From contig CANJUQ010000002.1 in assembly GCA_947478175.1 (NCBI GenBank), positions 109,770 to 173,769 of the forward strand: DNA of 64,000 nucleotides, in the 5' to 3' direction. The translations under genes were made by a program, and so were the position numbers. The stretch comes from Thiotrichales bacterium (GTDB lineage: Bacteria > Pseudomonadota > Gammaproteobacteria > Francisellales > CACEW01). A model generated the notes under the pieces. The model had not been told where the DNA came from and did no database searches. It was given only the letters and a program-made list of their open reading frames with translations. Shown one piece after another: positions 24,200 through 33,244 of the stretch; position 1 is the first letter of the stretch, and each line of letters starts with the position of its first letter.

Positions 24200-26146
24200 T
24201 TAGATGACAGGATCCACAAACCGCCGACACCACAGTTCAACACACAGCGCCGAAAATAAAACATAGCTCGCGTCAACTCGGCCTTTGAGTTCTAGGTCTA
24301 ATAATTTCAGGACATTTTGGGTATTAAAAATTCCACGAGATTGAGTGATAGGCGATTCAAAAACTTCATGCATCAAATTTTTTAACTCTCCCCGCATCCA
24401 TTGTCTTAAAGGCGCCCCAAAGCCTGTTTTTTCACGATGGAGTAATTTTTGAGAAAGATAAGGCGACATGGCGTCTTTTAATAAGCCTTTGGGGATATTG
24501 TTATGCATTTTAAATTTGTCTGGCATCAAAAAAGCGAGTTTAACTAAATCCAAATCTAAAAAAGGCACGCGGACTTCAACCCCACAAGACATGCTCATTT
24601 TGTCGGTGTAATTCAAATTATGGTCGACTAAAAAATGTTTACATTCGAGATACAGCATTTTATCTAGCTGGGAAATACTGGGGGGTAGGCGATCTAAACT
24701 TAATTGCAAGGTATCTTCATGGGCACGAAAAACTTCAGGTTGAAAAATAGATTCGCGCATGGATTGATTAGACCATTCAAACGCTATTTTTAATCGATCA
24801 CTTCTCGATTGATCGATAGACACTAGGCCCTTCACGATGCGCCGTAAGTTTGCATGATTCATAAAGTAGCCATGGCCATTTTGTAATTTTCGAGCGCCAG
24901 ACCCCACTAGAGATCTTAAGAAAGATGGGGTTCTTTCTAAATATTTATCTAATAACAAAGCCTGATGCCGTCGATATCCTGAAAAAATATCATCACCCCC
25001 AGAACCCGACAACAAAACAGTAATGCCGTCTTTTCTGGCCTGTCTGGCAATCAGCTCGACATTGAGAGCAGCCGGATCTGCCTGAGGCTCATCCAGTCTT
25101 TCAATCATATGTTCCAGAGAATCTAATAAAGACGGCTGAATATTTAATTCATGCAAATTAATTTTATATTGCCCAGCTACTTCTCGAGCAAAATCTACAT
25201 CTCTATTTTTACCATCAAGACTTGTCTTGTTCTCAGCATCAATCACATACGCATGTATCTCTGCTTCTGGCATGTGTCCTCGCATCATGGCGACAATAGC
25301 ACTTGAGTCCACACCGCCGGATAGAAAAGTTCCCACTGGGACATCTGAAATCAATTGTCTTTTGACGGCTGTTTTTAAGCCGTCTTGAACTAAACCAATG
25401 GCTTCTTGATAAGTCCCCGTAAATTGATTCCCCAGGGGAATATCATAAAAAAATTCTTTTTTGATAATTCGACTGTGTTTAATAACGGCATATTGGCCGG
25501 GTAATAATTTTTTGATTTTCTCACAGGGCGTTCTTTCACCGGGTGACCATAAAAAAGTTAAATAATTATGAATCGCGGTGAGATCTAAATTTCTCGAAAC
25601 ACTGTCTGATTCTAAAAGTGATTTGAGCTCTGAAGAAAACAAAACCCCCTCTGAATTTTCTGAATAATACAAAGGCTTAATCCCCATGGGATCTCGCGCT
25701 AAGAAAATCTCTTGAGACCTGCCGTCATAAATACTCAAAGCAAACATGCCGTTTAATTTATTTAAAAACTCAATGCCGTATTTAATATAAAGATGCAAAA
25801 GAACTTCAGTATCTGTCTGAGAAAAAAAGACATGTCCGTCCGAAATTAAATTATTTTTTAATTCTAAAAAATTATAAATTTCGCCGTTAAAAACAATCCA
25901 AACTTTTTGTTCAATTTTTTCTGGCATTTGGCAACAAGGACATTTTAAACTCATGGGCTGGTGGCCCTCTTGAGATAAATCTAAGATAGCCAATCTTGTA
26001 TGACCCAAGCCTAAGAACCCAGATCCATCTGGCAAAGAAAAATATAAATCCCCACGATCATCCGGACCGCGAGATTTAATTTTCTCGATCATTTGGGTTA
26101 ATAATTTTTTAGAAAATTTTCCGGAGAAACCAGTGAGGCCGCACAT
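24200..26146 (-). CDS. asnB: Asparagine synthase (glutamine-hydrolysing)
   Basis: A 648-residue AsnB with a functional glutaminase N-terminus (Cys2 in MCGLTGFSG; RGPDD 26-30; FNGEIYN 86-92) and PP-loop SGGVDSS (276-282), GSGGDDIFSGY and a conserved C-terminal VPFLDLDLV. All residues for glutamine-dependent amide formation are present, unlike the Cys2-less protein at 5035. AsnB paralogues in polysaccharide operons amidate uronic or other sugar acids (WbpS-type role). An odd insertion, KCPCCQMPEK (68-77), adds three close Cys residues within the glutaminase domain that could bind a metal. It lies between the PLP-FemAB fusion and the lyase gene, same strand. Confidence 0.88.
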   Translation of the reverse strand: MCGLTGFSGKFSKKLLTQMIEKIKSRGPDDRGDLYFSLPDGSGFLGLGHTRLAILDLSQEGHQPMSLKCPCCQMPEKIEQKVWIVFNGEIYNFLELKNNLISDGHVFFSQTDTEVLLHLYIKYGIEFLNKLNGMFALSIYDGRSQEIFLARDPMGIKPLYYSENSEGVLFSSELKSLLESDSVSRNLDLTAIHNYLTFLWSPGERTPCEKIKKLLPGQYAVIKHSRIIKKEFFYDIPLGNQFTGTYQEAIGLVQDGLKTAVKRQLISDVPVGTFLSGGVDSSAIVAMMRGHMPEAEIHAYVIDAENKTSLDGKNRDVDFAREVAGQYKINLHELNIQPSLLDSLEHMIERLDEPQADPAALNVELIARQARKDGITVLLSGSGGDDIFSGYRRHQALLLDKYLERTPSFLRSLVGSGARKLQNGHGYFMNHANLRRIVKGLVSIDQSRSDRLKIAFEWSNQSMRESIFQPEVFRAHEDTLQLSLDRLPPSISQLDKMLYLECKHFLVDHNLNYTDKMSMSCGVEVRVPFLDLDLVKLAFLMPDKFKMHNNIPKGLLKDAMSPYLSQKLLHREKTGFGAPLRQWMRGELKNLMHEVFESPITQSRGIFNTQNVLKLLDLELKGRVDASYVLFSALCVELWCRRFVDPVI

Positions 26147-26178
26147 AAATTAAAAAACCTTCAGAAAATAAAAAACAG

Positions 26179-28266
26179 TTAACACACGAACTCACCTACC
26201 AGTCTGTATTCGGTGAGATTCAGACCCCGCTTGAATTCAGCAATCGAAGGATGGCCTAAACCACCCACATCAAATACTTCACAACCCCAATCATATTTGG
26301 CTTTCAATATGGCCCGCCATACTAATAAATTTGAAATGCAATGTTGTTTGCCCTGTTCACCCGTCCACCCCATCAAATAAGTCGCTGCCCGACCATGCCG
26401 AACTATTAAAACAGCCCCAACACATAGAGAATTCGAATAGACAGCTAATAGAACCCCAATCCCCTGCTTGAGTAAGTCATAAAATTGGCGGACATCTAAT
26501 GGGTCTTCGCCACGCTCTTTCATCATATTTTGATAGCTACTCATAATCACATCAGCTTCTTCTTTTTCTAAGATTTCTCTGATAACTAACGACACCTTTT
26601 CAGCTTTATTAAGCTGATTACGCCAATTCCCTCGCAAAGATTTTCTTAGATCACTTTCTTCTTGCCTTAAATCAATCCAACCAGAGACCCAAGGTATCTG
26701 AGCTTTTCGCCAAAATTGCCTCTTAATTAAAATTCGCTCTGATGACTCTAACTCCGGTGCCCAGAATAATCTGCACCTCAAAGAGGTCAGCGATTTTTTT
26801 AGGAAAAAAATAATCTTTTTTTGCTCAGCCAAAGAATCCATACAAGATAAAAATAAAGGCCCTCTATTAATTCGTCTTATTTTACAAAACCCAAAACAAA
26901 AATTTTTTTCTAACACTTGGACCAATGCAACGGGCTGCGAATTTTTTTCAATCACATACCGATAAACCTTCCAATGCTCTATTCCTTTTTTTATTTCACC
27001 GTAGGCATAGCTTTGTAAAAGATTAGAAAATTTTATTTTTGAAAATAAATCTTCCCAAATATCTTGACCCACTTCTTTCAATGTAAATTCGTTTTTTTCT
27101 AACTTTACTAATTTCAAGTAGGGCTTAAGAAATAAGTGTCTTATCTGCTTAGGTGAAATAGCCCCATGCACTGGAATATAAAAAGAAGTCATTCGACGAT
27201 GCGTGGCCTCCTCTCCAATATTGTCTTCAGGTAAATCTGGCCACGTCAAAACAGGCACAGCCACTCGACTTAATTTCTCATAATAAATTTTTGCCTGATC
27301 TGCAGAATCAAAAGAACAAATTAAAAAATAAGGCGCAATCTCAGCAAAAGAAAAACAATCTCTTGGAAAATTAAAAACATGGGATAACACGAATATCCAA
27401 GCTTCAGCATTTTCCAATCTTCTGGCTGCGGATTGGATCAATAAGTCTTGTTGAGATTGAAGTGCTAACAAGCGTTTGGAAAATTTAGACATGCCCGCAT
27501 TCTGCAATTCAGCCTTGGTATCTAGTGAAAAGTTTGTATCTAAACCAAAAGCTGTTGGCTTAATTATTTTTTTTGATAAACAAGAGGGCAAAAAAATCTG
27601 AGTCACTCTTTTGAAAATCCATGGTCTAATAAATGGCGAAGATGCTGACACTATTTCAAAACCAAACTTGTCTAGCAATTTTTTTATCTCTTCTAAATTT
27701 TTATTAGTCCTTTCAATTTTTTTAGATATTTTTTTCTCACTAACCAAACACAGTGCCCCATCAGGAATAGCTAATACTTTATGCTGACTGTAGATAACAA
27801 AATCTCCAGTAACGCCCATTCCCATAACGGGTTTTAATACGTGAGCACAATCTTCTATTAAAAAAACATTTAGCCTACTAGCTTCTTTAGCCACATTCTT
27901 AAGTTCTGATGAAATTCCAAAATAGTGCACAGCTAAGACAAGATCAGGTTTTAAAATATCTAATTGATCTATTAATTTGCTTTCTGGGCATCGCAAAATT
28001 TCAACTTGCGAATTATTTGAAATAATTTGTAAAACGCCTTCACAAAAATAATCTGGAACTAATAAAGACACTTTTTCTTGCTGTTTGAGCTCACGAATAA
28101 AATTCAAAATAAAATTCAAACTCACAGCCGAACGAGAAAACCAATAAGCTTTTTGGCCTTCTTGAGACCAGGGCTTAGCTAAATCCATATCCGAAAGAAC
28201 CGGCTGAAACAAACTTTTAAACAGCCATTTCACTTTTGGCAAAGGCGCGTAGGTTATAAGGGACAT
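26179..28266 (-). CDS. Fusion: DegT-like PLP enzyme plus FemAB/GNAT-type acyltransferase
   Basis: A 695-residue two-domain protein. Residues about 30-400 resemble a divergent DegT-type aminotransferase: DLVLAVHYFGIS, FLIEDCAHVLKP (cofactor Asp) and YSQHKVLAIPDGALC with the likely PLP Lys. Residues about 410-695 resemble the FemAB/BioF2-like acetyltransferase family: SLRGNWRNQLNKAEK, MMKERGEDPLDVRQFYDLL, then CVGAVLIVRHG and NLLVWRAILKAK. FemAB-type domains use aminoacyl-tRNA or acyl-CoA donors. The fusion suggests amination followed by acylation or aminoacylation of the same sugar. It overlaps the deacetylase gene by 13 bases and precedes asnB; the set deacetylase, FemAB, AsnB recalls exosortase-type EPS loci, although no exosortase is here. 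Confidence 0.7.
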   Translation of the reverse strand: MSLITYAPLPKVKWLFKSLFQPVLSDMDLAKPWSQEGQKAYWFSRSAVSLNFILNFIRELKQQEKVSLLVPDYFCEGVLQIISNNSQVEILRCPESKLIDQLDILKPDLVLAVHYFGISSELKNVAKEASRLNVFLIEDCAHVLKPVMGMGVTGDFVIYSQHKVLAIPDGALCLVSEKKISKKIERTNKNLEEIKKLLDKFGFEIVSASSPFIRPWIFKRVTQIFLPSCLSKKIIKPTAFGLDTNFSLDTKAELQNAGMSKFSKRLLALQSQQDLLIQSAARRLENAEAWIFVLSHVFNFPRDCFSFAEIAPYFLICSFDSADQAKIYYEKLSRVAVPVLTWPDLPEDNIGEEATHRRMTSFYIPVHGAISPKQIRHLFLKPYLKLVKLEKNEFTLKEVGQDIWEDLFSKIKFSNLLQSYAYGEIKKGIEHWKVYRYVIEKNSQPVALVQVLEKNFCFGFCKIRRINRGPLFLSCMDSLAEQKKIIFFLKKSLTSLRCRLFWAPELESSERILIKRQFWRKAQIPWVSGWIDLRQEESDLRKSLRGNWRNQLNKAEKVSLVIREILEKEEADVIMSSYQNMMKERGEDPLDVRQFYDLLKQGIGVLLAVYSNSLCVGAVLIVRHGRAATYLMGWTGEQGKQHCISNLLVWRAILKAKYDWGCEVFDVGGLGHPSIAEFKRGLNLTEYRLVGEFVC

Positions 28267-29111
28267 AGCATGGCTCTTAATTTTTTACGGGCTCTTAGAT
28301 AAACAAAATCATAACCACCCTCAATGATAAACTTCAAATCTCTCAAAGAATATTGGCTAGAAATTCCATCCCGCCAAATAAGCTTATTTGAATTAGGGCA
28401 ATTGCTTCCACGAATCCCTGAATGAATATATTCATATCTCTTTTCAGCCATCTGAATTGCTTTAGCATTCACACTCTCTATCGATCCAAACGGATAAGCA
28501 AAATGCCGTATAGAAATTCCCAATAGTTTTTCTAATTGATCTCCAGAGTTAATTATTTCTTGCTCAAGCGTTTCTGAAGAATTAATGCTAGAAAGCCTTA
28601 GGTGACTAGCAGTATGGGATCCAATCGTATGGCCTTGTTTAATTAAAGCCTGAACATCTTCAAGTCGCATGGGTAAGTATTCTTCTGGCAAAGTCTCAAA
28701 ATTAGTCGTTCCTGCATTCACACCCTGATTAATAATTTTTTTTGCATCTTCCAGATCAGCGAGAATTAATCTGGACAAAACAAAAAAAATCGCTTTGATG
28801 GCTCTGGGGTTTAAAATTTTCTCAGCAATTGTTTTATTAGATAAAAACCCATCATCAAAAGTCAGCAATAATTTTGTTCCTGAAAAGACACTCTCTCCTT
28901 TTAGAAAATTCTCAAATTCATTGGGTGTGATAAAACCATATTTTTTTTGCAAAAAATTAATTTGTGTTTCGAAAATATTTTCTTGGGATTTGGGAATAGA
29001 GTGAAAAATTAAGACGCGAACATCGTTTCTAGTTTTAAAAAAATTAATTTTTTTTGCGAAACTTAAATATGGCTGCCCAAAGAGTGGCAACACTTTTTTT
29101 ATAAAAGACAT
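28254..29111 (-). CDS. Polysaccharide deacetylase (NodB/CE4 family)
   Basis: A 285-residue CE4 deacetylase from ATG 29111, chosen over an upstream start at 29168 because GAAGAG lies just before it and the upstream codons overlap the preceding gene. Motif 1 is LLTFDDGF (catalytic Asp-Asp), motif 2 is SHTASHLRLS (metal His residues), and motif 3 is AYPFGS. It removes N-acetyl groups from sugars in the growing or finished polymer. No signal peptide is visible, so it may act in the cytoplasm on lipid-linked intermediates. It overlaps the next gene by 13 bases. Confidence 0.85.
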   Translation of the reverse strand: MSFIKKVLPLFGQPYLSFAKKINFFKTRNDVRVLIFHSIPKSQENIFETQINFLQKKYGFITPNEFENFLKGESVFSGTKLLLTFDDGFLSNKTIAEKILNPRAIKAIFFVLSRLILADLEDAKKIINQGVNAGTTNFETLPEEYLPMRLEDVQALIKQGHTIGSHTASHLRLSSINSSETLEQEIINSGDQLEKLLGISIRHFAYPFGSIESVNAKAIQMAEKRYEYIHSGIRGSNCPNSNKLIWRDGISSQYSLRDLKFIIEGGYDFVYLRARKKLRAMLCPL

Positions 29112-29112
29112 G

Positions 29113-29931
29113 TCAACTCTTCTTTCTAAGAAAAAATAACCCCGCCTTAAGGGTCCAATACGACACAACCCAGAAACTTATTTTCTTTTGTAAAAACAAA
29201 TCACTGACAATAAACAAATGTTGCCTTATGGGCCTATCTGAAAGACGGTCTGAAGTAGAACTGGAATGCACGCGATAATATTCAAAATATTGATATTTAA
29301 GATATCGTACATTTTTGCGATCTTTTAACGGTTTCAACACAAGCAGCCAAAAGGCCCAATCCTCAATGGCTTTATATTCCGGTTTCTCGCAAAAACGAAG
29401 GGACCCTATTGCCTCACGTCGCATCATAACCGTGCTCGTCGAACATAAATTTGAAAATTGTATAAGCCTATTAAAACCAAACATACGAGCTAATAAACGG
29501 CTCGTACAACCCCAAGAATGTCGGGACTGTTCTCGCCCACTCTCATCAATAACAATATGCGGCCCAAGAACAAATTGCAGTTCAGGTGAGCTTTGAAACT
29601 CAGTGACTTGGAGTTCCAATTTTCTTGAATTCCATAAATCATCCGCATCTAAAAAAGCGATCAACTCTCCCTTGGCTAAATCAAGACCTTTATTTCTAGG
29701 GCCCGCAGGGCCTCCACTATTTTTTGGCATGCTGTGCAAAGAAAACCGACTATCTCCAACAGTTTCAGATTTAACTATTTCGACACTTTTATCTGTCGAA
29801 CAATTATTAATAATCAGAACTTCCCAGTGAGAATAAGTCTGCTGCTTTAAAGTTCGGATTGTCTCTGCAATAAAACGTTCTGCGTTATATAACGGAATGA
29901 TGATTGAAACTAAGGGCTGTTCATTATTCAC
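29113..29931 (-). CDS. Glycosyltransferase family 2
   Basis: A 272-residue GT-A enzyme: PLVSIIIPLYNAERFIAET (5-23), IINNCSTDKSVEIV, GPAGPRNKGLDLAKGELIAFLDADDLW with the D-x-D metal motif (about 95-100) and an acceptor region with ED-W (AIEDWAFWLLVL). A terminal hydrophobic segment is weak. It adds one sugar during repeat-unit assembly; donor unknown. It overlaps the upstream SDR gene by four bases and ends one base before the deacetylase start. Confidence 0.85.
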   Translation of the reverse strand: MNNEQPLVSIIIPLYNAERFIAETIRTLKQQTYSHWEVLIINNCSTDKSVEIVKSETVGDSRFSLHSMPKNSGGPAGPRNKGLDLAKGELIAFLDADDLWNSRKLELQVTEFQSSPELQFVLGPHIVIDESGREQSRHSWGCTSRLLARMFGFNRLIQFSNLCSTSTVMMRREAIGSLRFCEKPEYKAIEDWAFWLLVLKPLKDRKNVRYLKYQYFEYYRVHSSSTSDRLSDRPIRQHLFIVSDLFLQKKISFWVVSYWTLKAGLFFLRKKS

Positions 29932-30896
29932 CGTGCTACCCCAAAATGCTGATCACAAAACTTTAAAAGCATTTGCATTTCTAGATCGAAATTTCTTTCT
30001 AATACAAAACCCGTAGTTACTAATTTATTACAGTCAAAATTTAATCCGGGCTCTTCTTTGGGAGGCAATGCACTCACAGGCAATTCTAATTTTGGCTTAA
30101 AGCCTAATGTGCTCTCACAGGCTTGAATTAAAAGAGTCACAGCGTCGATCACCCGTAAAGATTTCCCGCCCAGATTAAACACTCCATCTCCCAATTCTTT
30201 TGGAGAAAGTGCTATTAAATGCTCAACGGCGCCACACACATCTGTCAATGTAATAAAATCTCGATATTGCACTCCCATAGATTTGAGCGTGACTTTTCTT
30301 TCCGTCACGGCTTGTTTTGCCAACTCGTTTAATAATAACGTCCAGCGGTCTACCGTCGGAAAAACGGGTGCGCCAAAACTATTAGATAATCGAATCACGA
30401 CTCCTTCAATTAATTTTTGATCATGCGCTGCTAAGACAAAATCCTCAGCCACTTTATGCGTAATGGCATAGGGATGACGCGGCCTGGGTAATGATGCTTC
30501 CGTCAAATGCCCGCTCAACGGCGCGCTATAAATATGGGCCGTAGAGAAATAGATAAATCGTTTTACTTTGGCTTCAATCGCCGCATTGAGTAAACGCAGT
30601 GAACCTAGGCCATTCACTTTTAAAGCCAAGGCAGGATTCTGCGCACACGCCACTTCATTAATGGCCGCCAGATGGATCACACAATCGATCCCTTTGCATA
30701 GTGATACAAGATCTCTGCTTTCATCCAATAAATCTAACGAGATGATTTCGCATTGAGTTGTCCAGGATGAATCATCTGGTAAAACTTGCTTGAGTGAAGT
30801 CAAAAACAATTGATACTCTTTTTTTTCAAGCAAACTCTGAACGATTCTTCCACCGACATAGCCCAAGCCACCCGTTATTAAAATACGTTTTTTCAT
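29928..30896 (-). CDS. NAD-dependent epimerase/reductase (extended SDR)
   Basis: A 322-residue extended SDR from ATG 30896, which overlaps the previous stop as ATGA (an upstream in-frame ATG at 30911 is less likely). The NAD motif is GGLGYVG (about 9-15), and the active-site region is HPYAITHKVAED, where an extra residue separates Tyr and Lys compared with the classical YxxxK. It follows rfbF, rfbG and a cupin epimerase, so it is the likely 4-ketoreductase that completes a CDP-6-deoxyhexose. It could instead be a 2- or 4-epimerase. Confidence 0.78.
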   Translation of the reverse strand: MKKRILITGGLGYVGGRIVQSLLEKKEYQLFLTSLKQVLPDDSSWTTQCEIISLDLLDESRDLVSLCKGIDCVIHLAAINEVACAQNPALALKVNGLGSLRLLNAAIEAKVKRFIYFSTAHIYSAPLSGHLTEASLPRPRHPYAITHKVAEDFVLAAHDQKLIEGVVIRLSNSFGAPVFPTVDRWTLLLNELAKQAVTERKVTLKSMGVQYRDFITLTDVCGAVEHLIALSPKELGDGVFNLGGKSLRVIDAVTLLIQACESTLGFKPKLELPVSALPPKEEPGLNFDCNKLVTTGFVLERNFDLEMQMLLKFCDQHFGVAR

Positions 30897-31339
30897 CTGT
30901 CTGTATTCCATTGATAGGGAATGGATGGATCAAACGGATCTAGTCGATCCATTTCAGTTGGGTCATGAGCCATCGAAGCACAATTGGCTAGAATCGCTGT
31001 TTCATTTCCATAGCCTTTAAACCCCGTCCAAATAAACGGCGGAATCACGACTAAACAGTAATTATCAGGACCTAGAAAAATCTCTTGAATTTGGCCCTTA
31101 GTCGGGCTGTTTTCGCGTGCGTCATAAAGCACCAGTTTAATATTTCCGTGTACTACGGCGTAGTTCACGACCATCTTTTTATGGAGTGACCAGCCTTTGA
31201 CAGCACCCGGGTGAATACAGGAAAAATAGATCTCGCCAAAGGACTGAAAATGCGGCGCATCATGGCGCAACATGTGCATGACCTTACCGCGTTCATCTAA
31301 AATTTGTCTTAGGGGAATTATTTGCACACCTTCGATCAT
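30893..31339 (-). CDS. RmlC-like cupin sugar epimerase/isomerase
   Basis: A 148-residue cupin of the dTDP-4-dehydrorhamnose 3,5-epimerase superfamily: VKGWSLHKKMVVNY holds the catalytic-region His, followed by GNIKLVLYDAR and LVVIPPFIWTGF. At about 150 residues it is shorter than RmlC (about 180). Positioned between rfbG and an SDR with four-base overlaps, it should act on the CDP-4-keto-6-deoxyglucose intermediate as a 3- or 3,5-epimerase. No ddhC (3-dehydratase) gene is present, so the product is probably a 6-deoxyhexose rather than a 3,6-dideoxyhexose. Confidence 0.78.
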   Translation of the reverse strand: MIEGVQIIPLRQILDERGKVMHMLRHDAPHFQSFGEIYFSCIHPGAVKGWSLHKKMVVNYAVVHGNIKLVLYDARENSPTKGQIQEIFLGPDNYCLVVIPPFIWTGFKGYGNETAILANCASMAHDPTEMDRLDPFDPSIPYQWNTDR

Positions 31340-32415
31340 CTTTGCATGGCCTTCATATAAATCGCCAACTGATCACGCGTGATTTCTGCGGCGTCTTGTC
31401 CTTGATGGACTTGTTTATACCATTCAACCGTGTGTCGAATAGCCGTTGAAAAACCCCACTGGGGTCGCCAGCAGAGTAATTCATGGGCTTTGTCACAGTT
31501 GAGTCTTAACAGACCCGCTTCGTATAACTTGTTTGCACCCTTTTGACCTTGAGGTGTGACTTCTTTTTTACCCTCACCCCAGACCTGAATAATTTCATCT
31601 ACCACTTGTTCTACGCGCTGCACTGAAGAAGCATCTGGGCCAAAATTCCATGAACCTTCATATTGTTTTGGCTGCTGATATAAATAGGTTGCCAGTTGCA
31701 GATAGCCTGACAAGGGTTCTAGAACATGCTGCCAAGGACGCGTCGCATGAGGGCTTCTGACTTGTACCGGGAAATTTTTCTGCAAGGCTTTAATGGAGTC
31801 AGGAACGATGCGATCGATAGACCAGTCACCTCCACCAATGACATTGCCAGCCCGCACACTTGCCACCCCAACCTGAGACATCTTGCTGAAAAAACTGTCG
31901 ACATAGGAAGCAAAGACGATCTCAGCTGCGGCTTTTGAAGCACCATAGGGATCCCGTCCTCCCAAAATATCATTCTCTCGATAACCCCAGACCCACTCAT
32001 TATTTTGGTAACACTTATCACTGGTGATGTAGACCAATACTCGCAAAGAAGAACAGGTACGAGCCACTTCTAGGATATGCGTCGAACCCAATATATTTGT
32101 CGAGAAAGTTTCTCTGGGTAATTGATACGACAAACGAACGAGAGGCTGTGCTGCCAAATGAAAAATAAATGTCGGTGAGAATTCTGTAATGGTTCTATTT
32201 AAATATTCAAAATCTCGAATATCACCACTCACATATCGAATTCTATTTCTCAAATCCAAAGCATCAAACAATTGCTGATGCGGCTCTGGGGGTAAAGCAT
32301 ATCCCACAATCTCTGCCCCTAGCTGAGACAACCAAAAGGCTAACCAAGAGCCTTTAAAACCCGTCACACCCGTAATGAAAACCCTCTGACCTTTAAAAAT
32401 AGAAAGATCAATCAT
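31336..32415 (-). CDS. rfbG: CDP-glucose 4,6-dehydratase
   Basis: A 359-residue extended SDR typical of RfbG/DdhB: FITGVTGFKGSWLAFWLSQL (13-32), FHLAAQPLVRLSY (about 85), YITSDKCYQN (about 128) and the YxxxK in RDPYGASKAAAE (about 157). It converts CDP-D-glucose to CDP-4-keto-6-deoxyglucose. It overlaps both neighbours by four bases (rfbF upstream, cupin epimerase downstream). Confidence 0.92.
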   Translation of the reverse strand: MIDLSIFKGQRVFITGVTGFKGSWLAFWLSQLGAEIVGYALPPEPHQQLFDALDLRNRIRYVSGDIRDFEYLNRTITEFSPTFIFHLAAQPLVRLSYQLPRETFSTNILGSTHILEVARTCSSLRVLVYITSDKCYQNNEWVWGYRENDILGGRDPYGASKAAAEIVFASYVDSFFSKMSQVGVASVRAGNVIGGGDWSIDRIVPDSIKALQKNFPVQVRSPHATRPWQHVLEPLSGYLQLATYLYQQPKQYEGSWNFGPDASSVQRVEQVVDEIIQVWGEGKKEVTPQGQKGANKLYEAGLLRLNCDKAHELLCWRPQWGFSTAIRHTVEWYKQVHQGQDAAEITRDQLAIYMKAMQR

Positions 32416-33206
32416 TTCACTTCATCCCATTTCATCCACGGCGCTTTTTTAGTTTCATAGAGTTTATTGAGCAATAAATATTCTCGATGCGTATCCATAG
32501 GCTGCCAAAATCCAGCATGCCTGTAGACCATCATCTGTTGATCAGCGACTAAACGGTTCATGGGTTCTTGTTCAAATACCAAATCATCTCGATCGTCTAG
32601 ATAATCAAATAATTCTTTTCGACAAACAAAATAACCCCCAGAAATACAGCCGGCAGCGACCTGAGGTTTTTCATTAAACCCACTGACCCTACCATTTTGG
32701 TCGTAACGCATTTCGCCAAAACGTCCGGGAGGATGCACGCCTGTAACAGTCATGATTTTTCCGTGAGAACGGTGAAAGGCTAACAGCGCATCGATATCGA
32801 TATCGCCCACCCCATCGCCGTAGGTCAACATAAAATTTTCATCATCACCGACATACTGACGCACCTTACGGATTCGCGCACCGGTCATGCTGTCTTGTCC
32901 CGTTTCAGCCAGCGTCACTTCCCAATCAGCTTCATCATGTTGATTGATATATTCAATGCGCCGCTGTTTACCCAAAGTCACTTTAGTGTCACAGGTGTGA
33001 GATTCATAATTCATAAAAAAATCGCGAATCAGATCACCCAGATATCCCAAACATAAAACAAACTCTTTATGCCCATAAGTCGCATAGTATTTCATGATGT
33101 GCCAAATGATCGGCCGATTGCCGATGGGAATCATGGGTTTTGGTAAATTGGAAGAGACATCGCGAATACGCGTGCCTTGGCCACCACAGAGAATGATTGT
33201 TTTCAT
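32412..33206 (-). CDS. rfbF: Glucose-1-phosphate cytidylyltransferase
   Basis: A 264-residue nucleotidyltransferase: MKTIILCGGQGTRIRD (signature G-G-x-G-T-R), LPKPMIPIGNRPIIWHIMKYY, LTYGDGVGDIDIDALL, and GFWQPMDTHREY at the C-terminus, all characteristic of RfbF/DdhA. It makes CDP-glucose, the entry point for the CDP-sugar branch. It is first of the four-gene CDP block and overlaps rfbG by four bases. Its start is 38 bp downstream of the polymerase gene. Confidence 0.93.
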   Translation of the reverse strand: MKTIILCGGQGTRIRDVSSNLPKPMIPIGNRPIIWHIMKYYATYGHKEFVLCLGYLGDLIRDFFMNYESHTCDTKVTLGKQRRIEYINQHDEADWEVTLAETGQDSMTGARIRKVRQYVGDDENFMLTYGDGVGDIDIDALLAFHRSHGKIMTVTGVHPPGRFGEMRYDQNGRVSGFNEKPQVAAGCISGGYFVCRKELFDYLDDRDDLVFEQEPMNRLVADQQMMVYRHAGFWQPMDTHREYLLLNKLYETKKAPWMKWDEVK

Positions 33207-33244
33207 AAAAAATTTTAACTAAGCCCAGTTGGAATAAATTGATT

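Noticed and set aside
29315..29596. 93-codon plus-strand frame inside the GT2 gene
   Set aside because: It is the antisense shadow of a conserved glycosyltransferase with intact motifs.
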